Assembly: GCF_040802235.1 (NCBI RefSeq)
Contig: NC_133164.1
Span: 110,626,302-110,690,301 of the forward strand
DNA length: 64,000 nt
Origin: Manis javanica
Taxonomy: Eukaryota > Chordata > Mammalia > Pholidota > Manidae
Reading direction: 5' to 3'
The stretch's first letter is position 1. Every line of letters begins with the position of its first letter. The translations under genes and the position numbers were made by a program. Below the pieces are notes generated by a model. The model ran no database searches and had not been told where the DNA came from. It saw only the letters and a program-made list of their open reading frames with translations. Of this stretch, positions 59,801 through 64,000 are shown one piece after another.

Positions 59801-62528
59801 TTGCAGTTGCTATTCACCTGAATTGTGTTTATTTGTTCATTGTTAAATACTTAGTAAGCTCCTACTGTGTGCCAGGAACACATAGATCATTGTAAGACTG
59901 CCCCTCCCCTGATGGATCTCCTGGTCTCATGGAGGAAACAAACGAGTCAACAAAGATGTCCTTAACCTTTTTATTTTCTATATATCATGAGATGAAATTA
60001 CACCATTGGTTACAGATACATTACCTTTATACATTAAAATACACTTCAAGACAACATCTTGATGTTGGTTTAAAATGCCATGTTTAAGTGAAAACTGACA
60101 TCAAAGTAATTTTCAATACAAATTCAGTAACACTGATTATATTTATAATTGGGTGTCTCATAAATAAGTTTGCATTAACTTGAAGAAAATAGAAGTTATG
60201 GGTTTGTTTTAAAGAGGGTTACATATTTGTTCACAGTGTAATTGAGAATTAACTTTTATCTCTTTTTTTTTTCTCTTTTCAGGATTATTATATTATGCTG
60301 GACATGGTTATGAAAACTTTGGGAACAGCTTTATGGTCCCTGTTGATGCTCCAAATCCATATAGGTCTGAAAATTGTCTATGTGTACAAAATATACTGAA
60401 ATTGATGCAAGAAAAAGAAACTGGACTCAATGTGTTCTTGTTGGATATGTGTAGGAAAAGGTAAACTGCCTAATCTTTATTAAACAAAGCTCGTTGGAGT
60501 TAGATACCAGCCTTGAAAAACTAAGGCAAAGCTGTGAATGCTAAGAACCACTTGTTTGTGAATTTTACGTTATAGGTTGAAACTGATTTTGAAACTAGAA
60601 GATATATTTTCTCCATGTATAATGTATTTTCTCCATGTATAAAGTACTTTAACTTGTTTCCTATTTGCTATAGAACAGAAGTGAAGAACTTAAGGGCATG
60701 GGTATTTACTCATACTGCAAAAGGTGCAGTCCTCAGAGTGCCTTTAGATGTCTCTGAATAATCACTGAGTTATTCTTGCAGGAGTTGACAAACACCCATA
60801 GAGCTGGGGCCGCTAGTTACTCTTGTCAGTCCTGGTCTTACAGACCTAGAAAGTTCAGCTGATCCAGATATTTGAAGGTTTGGATCCCATTTGTCTTCCA
60901 CTGTGTTACCGAGGAGTAGAACCAGTGATTATTCCCATCCCTTTTACAATTTTTGCTTGTTCAGCATTTACTGATCAGAAACCAGTGGCAGAGTTCAAAT
61001 GCTGCAACTCTTGCTTAAAACTAACAAGAGAAAAGAGGTAACTTTCTCAACAGTATAAGAACCCTGGGTTATTTTTGTTAAATATGTAGCTGTTTGATAA
61101 AGGAATTTTGAATCTATAATGTAAATTTTATAAAATAGAATAGTATTCTATTTTTCATATTATTATATATGCTTTTAAAATGCCGTTTAACTTGTATTTG
61201 TACCTGACCTTCTCTCCTCCTCTCTTGTAAACAGAAATGACTATGATGATACCATTCCAATCTTGGACGCATTAAAAGTCACTGCCAATATTGTGTTTGG
61301 ATATGCCACGTAAGAAAATTCTATGTTTATGTTCAAGATTACTTCACTCATCGGTGACTTTTTTTGATTGCAGATGAGAAGCGTAGAAATATCCATAGAG
61401 ATGTAGGCATAAATTGCTCCCTTGACATTCTTCATAAAGTATTTTAGATAATTGACTTTAGCACTTCGTATCTTGGCATCTTCTTTTTACTAAGCATCAA
61501 AGCATTTAGTTCCTGCTTAACAATTAACTCTAATTAGGATATGCAAAAGGCTGGGAAGCAAATAAAGCTCATCAGTGTTTATCGAAGCCCCTTGTGGCAT
61601 GTGTTTGCTTTTTTTAAAAATGTCTGTCTTTCTGCTGTTTTTAAGGTGTCAAGGAGCAGAAGCTTTCGAAATCCAGCATTCTGGATTGGCAAACGGAATC
61701 TTCATGAAATTTTTAAAAGATAGATTATTAGAAGATAAGAAAATTACTGTGTTACTGGATGAAGTTGCAGAAGGTAAAATAAAAAATAAAGAGAAAGCTA
61801 CTCAAGGGTCTCTGATAATCATTTTATTCTTACTGTTATTGTGCAGGTTTGGAATTAGTGTCTATTTTATACAATTTTTTTGTATAATATTCAGCAACAC
61901 TCCTATTTAATTCCTTCCTTCCCTGTTGACTTAGTTACGTGCCATCTGTGCAGCAGGACTTGCACTACAAGGCTGATCCCAGGCATGATTGTGAAATCAG
62001 TGAGGTTTAATGCTCAGAGCTCTTGTTGCTCTGCCCAGTGCTGCCCAGACTACTTGTTTGCAGAGCAGTTTTCCAGTGAGCATTTATGGATTTCGAGGCT
62101 TAGAATATTAGGGATTTGTTAATAGAATTATGGAAGACAAAAGCTAAAAAGGGGCCTTAGAAGTGAACTGCTCTGATATCTTAATATTTGCTTACTGCTT
62201 TCTCCTTCTTACTTTGAACCATGCCTGGCACATAGTATACTGCTTAGTAAATATTTATCTAGTGAATAAGTGATACTGAGACTATAACCTGATTTGTAGG
62301 AGAGTTTTTTGGCCTAAAGATTTAAAACACAATGAAGAGATTGTGGCCTTAAAATAATGTTCACTTTTTATCTTTTAGATATGGGTAAGTGTCACCTTAC
62401 CAAAGGCAAACAGGCTCTAGAGATTCGAAGTAGTTTATCTGAAAAGAGAGCACTTACTGATCCAATACAGGGAACAGCATATTCTGCAGAATCTCTGGTA
62501 CGGAATCTACAGTGGGCCAAGGCACACG
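17591..62528 (+). CDS. MALT1: MALT1 paracaspase, partial: 14 joined coding exons
   Basis: MALT1 is the scaffold and Arg-specific cysteine protease of the cytosolic CARD11-BCL10-MALT1 complex. It recruits TRAF6 to activate NF-kB and cleaves substrates such as A20 and CYLD. I joined exons 17591-17883, 25814-25980, 36449-36570, 40338-40497, 42012-42190, 42725-42821, 43397-43429, 45806-45832, 47343-47375, 52009-52212, 60283-60460, 61235-61309, 61646-61773 and 62379-62528. All internal boundaries are GT-AG and phases agree throughout (1846 nt, 615 codons plus one base). Domains in model numbering: death domain about 67-154, Ig1 about 153-232, Ig2 about 243-336, linker 340-370, caspase-like domain about 360-597. 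Catalytic His446 and Cys495, acidic S1 residues Asp396, Asp493 and Glu531, autocleavage Arg177 and Trp611 are all present (human H415, C464, D365, D462, E500, R149, W580). No frameshift or premature stop is seen. The remaining C-terminal exons are off the right edge. Confidence 0.97.
17919..17926. promoter_or_regulatory. E-box GTCACGTG just inside intron 1
   Basis: This is a palindromic CACGTG core preceded by GT, the form favoured by USF/TFE-type bHLH-Zip factors. It lies 36 bases after the exon 1 donor in the CpG island. Motif match only. Confidence 0.3.
18044..18053 (-). promoter_or_regulatory. Consensus kB site in intron 1
   Basis: The minus strand reads GGGACTTCCC, a full match to GGGRNWYYCC. 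It lies 161 bases beyond the exon 1 donor and inside the CpG island. Whether NF-kB binds it is not known from sequence. A single 10-mer match can arise by chance. Confidence 0.4.
18450..18905 (-). mobile_element. hAT-type DNA transposon remnant
   Basis: About 450 bases run from aagactcctaagaattattg and gtgggttctatatggtacat to tctcaagtcatgtaacacta. They end with tggatccgtgaaaaggtctc and gttcccagaccacacttcga, the typical hAT-Charlie TIR-proximal end. Family name uncertain. Confidence 0.6.
18990..19130 (+). repeat. L2 fragment
   Basis: ttataaactcctcgagaaca then ggaaccatcatttaagagtc resembles the L2 tail (segment 'gtaagctcc...gagggcagggac'). Confidence 0.45.
19270..19375 (-). repeat. MIR fragment, antisense
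   Basis: cttattaagaacttagtgta, ctgtactaagtgtttataca, then aacctcacaacaaccttgag is antisense MIR core text. Confidence 0.65.
20790..21520 (+). repeat. L2 element, sense, long fragment
   Basis: Text in L2 order: cacgtccaaaacttaacagg, aatggcaactgcatcccctc, agtgtagcaggaagaatgag, cagagtaaaaacaccattta, then ctctagaaaaatccaggaga and tgctgtgtcttcaatacct. A TG microsatellite sits inside it. Confidence 0.7.
21368..21398. repeat. (TG)n microsatellite
   Basis: About nine TG units, an interrupting TATG, then three more units, inside an L2 fragment in intron 1. Confidence 0.9.
22635..22745 (-). repeat. MIR fragment, antisense
   Basis: tactgagtgcttgttgttcg, ccaagcactgtgctatgttc and ttataacagccatatgaaaa follow the antisense MIR core. 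Confidence 0.65.
22854..24008 (-). mobile_element. 5'-truncated L1 insertion, antisense, with target-site duplication
   Basis: The + strand starts with the T-run of the L1 tail, then ttaaggtatcattgatatac, and continues in order through antisense 3' UTR and ORF2 end to gatgtgttcagga. It is flanked by 24-base direct repeats, 22830-22853 and 24009-24032, that differ at one position (T versus C). Length about 1.15 kb. One of the youngest repeats here. Confidence 0.93.
24080..24227 (+). mobile_element. Very short 5'-truncated L1 3' end with target-site duplication
   Basis: It ends with gttgaaaccacaatgttgta, ttcataagattgtatatcaa and an A-rich tail, the sense 3' end of the same L1 type as its neighbour. 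It is flanked by an exact 18-base repeat, 24062-24079 and 24228-24245 (aagaatacttcaagtcat). Confidence 0.9.
24505..24715 (-). mobile_element. hAT-type non-autonomous remnant
   Basis: It starts acagggtctgcaaacaacat and ends aacgtttgccaggctct, an inverted pair like the CAGGGGTCGGCAAAC terminal repeats of Charlie-type elements. gggccataaagcctaaaata and ctgtttttgtacagttta are internal matches. Confidence 0.65.
25814..25980 (+). CDS. MALT1: MALT1 exon 2 (rest of death domain)
   Basis: This 167-nt exon runs from after ttgttttcag to a gtaggt donor. It encodes codons 98-153 with the conserved text [20 protein letters not shown], and later [13 protein letters not shown]. The human Ser in TVTELSDFL is Gly here. 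The death domain contributes to CBM filament assembly. Confidence 0.96.
27570..27700 (+). repeat. L2-like 3' tail
   Basis: tttatatccccagtgccttg then catgtaggatatacccag resembles the L2 tail. Weak. Confidence 0.35.
28420..28565 (-). repeat. L2 3' end, antisense
   Basis: gtcaataaacatttattata, actgtgaattcagagatgac and catagtctagtagggaagac follow the antisense L2 3' end. Confidence 0.7.
30030..30240 (-). repeat. MIR, antisense
   Basis: cacattttatcttcacaatt, tgaagcaacagagcagtacc, then attaaaacccaggtctgctg follow the antisense MIR order. Confidence 0.5.
31800..31925 (+). mobile_element. Old L1 3'-end fragment
   Basis: ttgcacagtgtatacgtatg, atcacacgttgtacaccctt and ttgtcaattatacctcacaa match an L1M 3' UTR in sense. 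Confidence 0.75.
31985..32095 (-). repeat. MIR fragment
   Basis: ttctcccattttataaaaaa then tctcagagaggttaagtagt is MIR core text in antisense. Confidence 0.6.
32210..33035 (-). repeat. L2 element, antisense, about 0.8 kb
   Basis: The antisense L2 order is well kept: caacaaatacatgttgaaca, gttctaggcattgggtaaac, catggagcttctagttcagt, gtgtggctggaggacggtgg, ggccttgtaagccgtggtaa and tggattttatcctaagtaca. It continues to gacatgttaagtttgagatg. Confidence 0.82.
33128..34720 (-). mobile_element. 5'-truncated L1 insertion, antisense, with target-site duplication
   Basis: About 1.6 kb of reverse-complement L1 3' UTR and ORF2: gtatcatttatatgcagtct, ggctgaataatattccattg, then ctgtagctctgtagcatagc. Flanked by the exact 15-base repeat gaatctttgtatctt at 33113-33127 and 34721-34735. 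The short ORFs at 33774 and 34032 are antisense shadows of L1. Confidence 0.93.
35400..35700. repeat. Interspersed-repeat-like block, family unassigned
   Basis: tcaattacctattattacaa, tttattatctcacagtttct and aggaatccagaaatggct, then catctgaaggtttgactggg, resemble a common mammalian repeat that I cannot name reliably. Confidence 0.4.
36425..36445 (+). repeat. MALT1: T21 homopolymer forming the exon 3 polypyrimidine tract
   Basis: Twenty-one consecutive T are followed directly by aag and exon 3. The tract is both a splice signal and a slippage-prone mononucleotide repeat. Confidence 0.95.
36449..36570 (+). CDS. MALT1: MALT1 exon 3 (first half of Ig1)
   Basis: This 122-nt exon encodes [18 protein letters not shown], then [12 protein letters not shown] and [10 protein letters not shown]. 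It includes the Ig Cys and Trp. The LCCR/A sequence matches the known MALT1 autocleavage site at human Arg149; the Arg codon is at 36517-36519 and is residue 177 here. The acceptor is aag directly after a run of 21 T; the donor is gtaatt. Confidence 0.96.
37840..38430 (-). repeat. L2 element, antisense
   Basis: aatgagtacctgatgcacac and cctgtgccaggccacactgt mark the L2 end. gaaggatgacccctagcttt, ggagtttggttttagccatg and cttgttagatgtccaaatga are internal L2 text in antisense order. Confidence 0.65.
38730..39240 (-). mobile_element. LTR-type retroelement remnant, copy B
   Basis: The reverse complement shares ordered blocks with 7240-7690: ccataaatttcctcttcagg, agacccatttgttcttccca, aagttgggtatgtaagctgc, then ttttgttaatatgtattccg and caggcccctagaaagtgaac. 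No internal retroviral genes adjoin it. Old and non-coding. Confidence 0.5.
40338..40497 (+). CDS. MALT1: MALT1 exon 4 (second half of Ig1)
   Basis: This 160-nt exon starts after ttccacag and ends at a gtaagt donor. It encodes [20 protein letters not shown], the Ig signature [12 protein letters not shown], and the end [12 protein letters not shown]. Human has CDIPESFQ here, so three extra residues are present. The mouse protein, from memory, has the same length (CDVAEVTDSFQ), which points to a loss on the primate side. Confidence 0.96.
40498..42011 (+). other. MALT1: MALT1 intron 4
   Basis: 1.5 kb. A short TG run lies at about 40687-40702 and an L2-like piece at about 41340-41460. Nothing else recognised. 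Confidence 0.85.
41340..41460 (-). repeat. L2 3' end, antisense
   Basis: attcaacaaatactactgat, gtgtgagacactgagtttca and ctcaaagaacttaaagt fit a diverged L2 3' end. Confidence 0.5.
42012..42190 (+). CDS. MALT1: MALT1 exon 5 (first half of Ig2)
   Basis: This 179-nt exon runs from after ttaatttcag to gtagga. It encodes [20 protein letters not shown], then [20 protein letters not shown] and [20 protein letters not shown]. The Ig Cys and Trp are present. The first codon is split (A/AA) with exon 4. Confidence 0.96.
42365..42480 (-). mobile_element. L1 3'-end fragment, antisense
   Basis: A T-run then ttaaggtatcattgatatac, cttatgaaggttttacaaga and ttacattcacccttattatc. Same 3' end type as the L1 at 22854. 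About 115 bases, inside the short intron 5 just after exon 5. Confidence 0.85.
42725..42821 (+). CDS. MALT1: MALT1 exon 6 (second half of Ig2)
   Basis: This 97-nt exon encodes [20 protein letters not shown], then [13 protein letters not shown], identical to human as far as I recall. It contains the second Ig Cys (TYWC). The donor gtaagc is strong. It ends one base into a codon, so it can join exon 7 or exon 8 in frame. Confidence 0.96.
43397..43429 (+). CDS. MALT1: MALT1 exon 7, alternatively spliced 33-nt exon
   Basis: The exon adds the 11 residues [11 protein letters not shown] (340-350), matching human 309-319 apart from one Asp-to-Asn change. In human and mouse this exon distinguishes MALT1A (included) from MALT1B (skipped) and carries an extra TRAF6-binding motif. 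The AVECTE core is intact here. Both splice sites look weak: the acceptor ctctggaacaag has purines where pyrimidines are expected, and the donor is gtagtg. That fits regulated inclusion. Length and phase (1-1) mean that skipping keeps the frame. Confidence 0.93.
43430..45805 (+). other. MALT1: MALT1 intron 7
   Basis: 2.4 kb, downstream of the regulated exon. It holds an old L1-like remnant near its 3' end (listed) and AT-rich unique sequence. Splicing enhancers or silencers for exon 7 may lie here or in intron 6 (42822-43396), but I cannot assign any by eye. Confidence 0.8.
45290..45545 (-). mobile_element. Old L1-like remnant
   Basis: The reverse complement has ttccaggaccccattcaggg, tgtgactttcttgatgtgag and ttttgatgacctcgatggct. 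This resembles L1M-type non-coding text, but the assignment is tentative. The 62-codon antisense ORF here is not a gene. Confidence 0.4.
45806..45832 (+). CDS. MALT1: MALT1 exon 8, 27-nt exon
   Basis: This exon starts after attttattttag and ends at a strong gtgagt donor. It encodes ELNTLGHP plus split codons at both ends (human has NNLGHP). It forms part of the linker between Ig2 and the caspase-like domain. It is phase 1-1, so also skippable in frame. Confidence 0.92.
45833..47342 (+). other. MALT1: MALT1 intron 8
   Basis: 1.5 kb of AT-rich sequence. I recognise no repeat family or gene in it. Confidence 0.8.
47343..47375 (+). CDS. MALT1: MALT1 exon 9, 33-nt exon
   Basis: This exon encodes [11 protein letters not shown] as in human, between tttttatag and gtgagt. 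It is linker sequence before the protease domain and the third consecutive mini-exon of symmetric phase. Confidence 0.93.
47376..52008 (+). other. MALT1: MALT1 intron 9
   Basis: 4.6 kb. Weak L2-like text at about 48080-48380 and MIR-like text at about 49080-49160. The rest is unassigned AT-rich sequence. Confidence 0.8.
52009..52212 (+). CDS. MALT1: MALT1 exon 10 (start of caspase-like domain)
   Basis: This 204-nt exon encodes [20 protein letters not shown], then [20 protein letters not shown] and [12 protein letters not shown]. These are the first beta strand and helix of the caspase fold. The Asp codon at 52083-52085 is the substrate-Arg-binding acid (human D365, here 396). Human NMNYREH reads NMNYWEH here, an Arg-to-Trp change. 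Confidence 0.97.
52565..52680 (-). mobile_element. L1 3'-end fragment, antisense
   Basis: gtatcgttgatatacaatct, acgctggtttcagataccca and aacacagtggttcagcagtt parallel the start of the L1 at 33128. About 115 bases. Confidence 0.82.
54690..54900 (+). repeat. MIR SINE, sense
   Basis: gcctactagctctgtgactg, gaccaagttaacttttctag, ataaaatggatagactgact follow the MIR sense core. Confidence 0.7.
55160..55370 (+). repeat. MIR SINE, sense
   Basis: tctgtcacttactagtcatg, taggtaagctcttaaaccct, cagggcctcagtttttacat, tgttatgaggattgtgtgag, gtaaagcactttgaatagtg: a nearly complete MIR. Confidence 0.88.
57690..58625 (-). mobile_element. Old L1M fragment, antisense
   Basis: Reverse-complement L1 3' UTR and ORF2 end: cagtggttttcagtagattc, gaaaccccttacccattaga, ggatgtaccacattttgttt, ttaactttttgaggaactgc. 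ORFs inside it are remnants. Confidence 0.88.
58720..59130 (+). repeat. L2 fragment, sense
   Basis: A pyrimidine-rich L2 body is followed by agttgcaagatcctttggac and cattgtcttccttttctgtt. It ends ctcagtgcctacatgttaat and gcacacaggagctatagg. Confidence 0.55.
59825..59965 (-). repeat. L2 3' end, antisense
   Basis: ctcctactgtgtgccaggaa, gatggatctcctggtctcat, gaggaaacaaacgagtcaac is antisense L2 3' text. Confidence 0.65.
60283..60460 (+). CDS. MALT1: MALT1 exon 11 (catalytic His and Cys)
   Basis: This 178-nt exon holds both catalytic residues. His is in [11 protein letters not shown] (codon 60303-60305, residue 446). Cys is in [10 protein letters not shown] (codon 60450-60452, residue 495). The Asp two residues before the Cys (493) is the second S1 acid. 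The acceptor has a long pyrimidine tract; the donor is gtaaac. An active protease is therefore expected. Confidence 0.98.
60605..60644. repeat. 20-bp tandem duplication in intron 11
   Basis: Two adjacent 20-base copies (tattttctccatgtataatg, then the same with one changed base) lie 144 bases after exon 11. Confidence 0.9.
61235..61309 (+). CDS. MALT1: MALT1 exon 12
   Basis: This 75-nt exon starts after gtaaacag and ends at gtaaga. It encodes [20 protein letters not shown] then FGYAT, matching human. It is part of the caspase-like core. Confidence 0.97.
61646..61773 (+). CDS. MALT1: MALT1 exon 13
   Basis: This 128-nt exon encodes [20 protein letters not shown], then [20 protein letters not shown]. 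Glu at 61668-61670 (residue 531, human E500) completes the acidic S1 pocket. The acceptor is ttttaag; the donor is gtaaaa. Confidence 0.97.
62185..62285 (+). repeat. L2 or MIR 3' tail in intron 13
   Basis: tgcctggcacatagtatact, gcttagtaaatatttatcta and gtgaataagtg match the common L2/MIR tail, 94 bases upstream of exon 14. Confidence 0.55.
62379..62528 (+). CDS. MALT1: MALT1 exon 14 (end of caspase-like domain, towards Ig3)
   Basis: This 150-nt exon encodes [20 protein letters not shown], then [20 protein letters not shown] and KAH. Trp611 (codon 62513-62515, human W580) is the residue of the known allosteric pocket between the protease and Ig3 domains. The donor is gtacag. It ends one base into the codon for the Glu that starts human ELPESMC. 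The next exon is not in the window. Confidence 0.96.
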
Positions 62529-64000
62529 GTACAGTAAAGTCTATTTTCATATGAGGTCTTTCTGTAAAATATGCTCACATTAAATCATGAAGATTTTGTT
62601 CTCCTGAATAAACAGTTTTCCTCCCAATTTTGTAGTGAAATTATTTTAGCCTAGTGAGCAAGCCCAAGACTAAACAAATGTTTCAGTTACAGATATTATG
62701 CTGATTTATTTGATATTGAAAGTATTAAATTATTTAAGCCATTATTTTCACCCTTGGTAAAATTAAAATGTCGTTTTAAAAATAACTTTCACTTTATCTA
62801 ATACATAGTCCTTTAGATTTTATTGTATTGTGAGTTTAGTGTTAAGCTAAATGTGCTATTTCAACAACCAGACCAGGCTTCTGATTCTGTCTACCATTTG
62901 ACAAATGTTATCTGTAATATGGAGACAAGAAATAGTGCTTATTTGATAGGAGAGTTGATACTGAATGAGACCACTCACGTAAAGAGACGAGTGGAGTGGT
63001 CAGCACATGCTGTGTGCTCGTGAGAATATTACTGAACATTCTCTTTTACCCTTGAATCAGTGGTTGGTGAGCAGAGGTGAAGGTGAGGTGGAAATCATCT
63101 CTGTAACTTAATCCCCTTTGGTAATTCTATGTGATTTAGTGAAAAAATAAGCTTAGATTATTGACTAAAATAAAGAATTGGAATTTTCTGTGAGTCCCAA
63201 ATATCTGTGCTATAAATCCCTTATTATGGATAATTGGAAATTAATTATATTTGTTGAACTCCTATATAATATCTTTATTTTCATAATAGCCTCTCCACTA
63301 ATATATTTTTGGTAAATTAACATAATAAAGCACTTTCAAATGTAAAATTCCACAAATTTATTATCTTGGCATTCCAGATATTTGGGTAAGTAATTGAAAT
63401 TGATTCTTTTCCTTTGTAAAAAAGCTCTAACAACAACTTTAAATAACAAAATCACAATGGTAAAGATCAACAGTAAACAAAACCTTTTATAAAATGAAAC
63501 TAAACAGCCAGATAGAAAAGTATTTGTAACGAATTTGATAGATAATTTTTATAATAAAGAGCTTATGCAAAATAGCAAAACAAAAACCGAACACCCCCTC
63601 AAGTAACCATGAGAGGATGCAAACCCAGCCATACACACTGGTGAGAATATGTTAGCAATTAAGAAACAAATATAGAAAATGTCAAGATAGTAATTAGAGA
63701 AAAGAAAATTAAAACTGTGATGGTTTATTTTTTCCTTTTTTAATCTTGTCAAATAGGCAAAGATTTTGAAAATCAATATTACTTTTAGAAATGTTACAGT
63801 GAAATTAGTATATTTATATTCTGTATAAATGAAAAATTGTCACATATATGAGGAATCATCAAATAGCTATATCCAGCATCCTAAAACATTAAGTATAGCA
63901 AATATTAATATTAATGATAGGAAAATAATGTAAAACCCAGAAAGATTGTTAAGTTTCCTTACCAAAAGCAGCAGAATTGTTAAAAGTAAGAAACTCTTCA
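62529..64000 (+). other. MALT1: MALT1 intron 14, 5' part
   Basis: 1.47 kb up to the window edge. It is AT-rich, with no exon, gene or clear repeat recognised. The next coding segment (human ELPESMCLKFDC) was looked for and not found. Confidence 0.8.

Larger units (their letters stand above)
52213..60282 (+). other. MALT1: MALT1 intron 10
   Basis: 8.1 kb, separating the first strand of the protease fold from the catalytic exon. It contains an L1 3' fragment, two MIRs, an old antisense L1 and two L2 pieces (listed). Nothing recognised at 52700-54680 or 55380-57680. Confidence 0.85.

Noticed and set aside
1-64000. CRISPR array, bacterial operon, phage or other novel prokaryote-type system
   Set aside because: The window is vertebrate DNA throughout; no regularly spaced repeats or dense coding are present.

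Overview
This is a stretch of a placental-mammal nuclear genome. The evidence is intron-exon structure with GT-AG splice sites, a CpG-island promoter, and abundant MIR, L2, L1 and hAT transposon remnants. The only gene I can support is the 5' three quarters of MALT1, the paracaspase of the CARD11-BCL10-MALT1 (CBM) complex that activates NF-kB in lymphocytes. It lies on the + strand. Fourteen coding exons joined in phase give 615 codons, from the start at 17591 to the end of exon 14 at 62528. The last exons lie beyond the right edge. Numbering in this model runs 28 residues ahead of human MALT1 before the end of Ig1 and 31 ahead afterwards. This places the catalytic His and Cys (human 415 and 464) at 446 and 495.

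Layout: 1-17000 is intergenic DNA made largely of old repeats, with no supported gene. About 17020-18110 is the CpG island carrying the MALT1 promoter and exon 1. Exon 2 (25814) completes the death domain, exons 3-4 encode Ig1, and exons 5-6 encode Ig2. Exons 7-9 are three tiny exons (33, 27 and 33 nt) forming the linker. Exons 10-13 and part of 14 encode the caspase-like domain, and exon 14 runs on towards Ig3. Introns range from 336 bases to 10.5 kb and carry several L1 insertions, three of which keep readable target-site duplications.

Species: the exons are closer to human than to mouse in most places, but share a three-residue insertion with mouse near the end of Ig1. I see no Alu, B1/B2, carnivore tRNA-Lys SINE, bovine tRNA/BovB SINE or equine ERE copies. 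The youngest repeats are L1 3' ends of one recognisable type. From memory of that L1 type and the SINE poverty I would guess a laurasiatherian such as a pangolin, but this is a weak inference.

There is no previously undescribed system here that I can defend. The points most worth a second look are: (1) the human start codon position reads ACG, and the only ATG in the promoter/exon 1 region lies 16 codons upstream; (2) a U6 snRNA-L1 chimeric retrocopy sits inside an older L1 which itself splits a MER20-like transposon; (3) the regulated exon 7 keeps weak splice sites and is followed by two further in-frame skippable mini-exons; (4) a 21-T homopolymer abuts the exon 3 acceptor; (5) a consensus kB site lies just inside intron 1.
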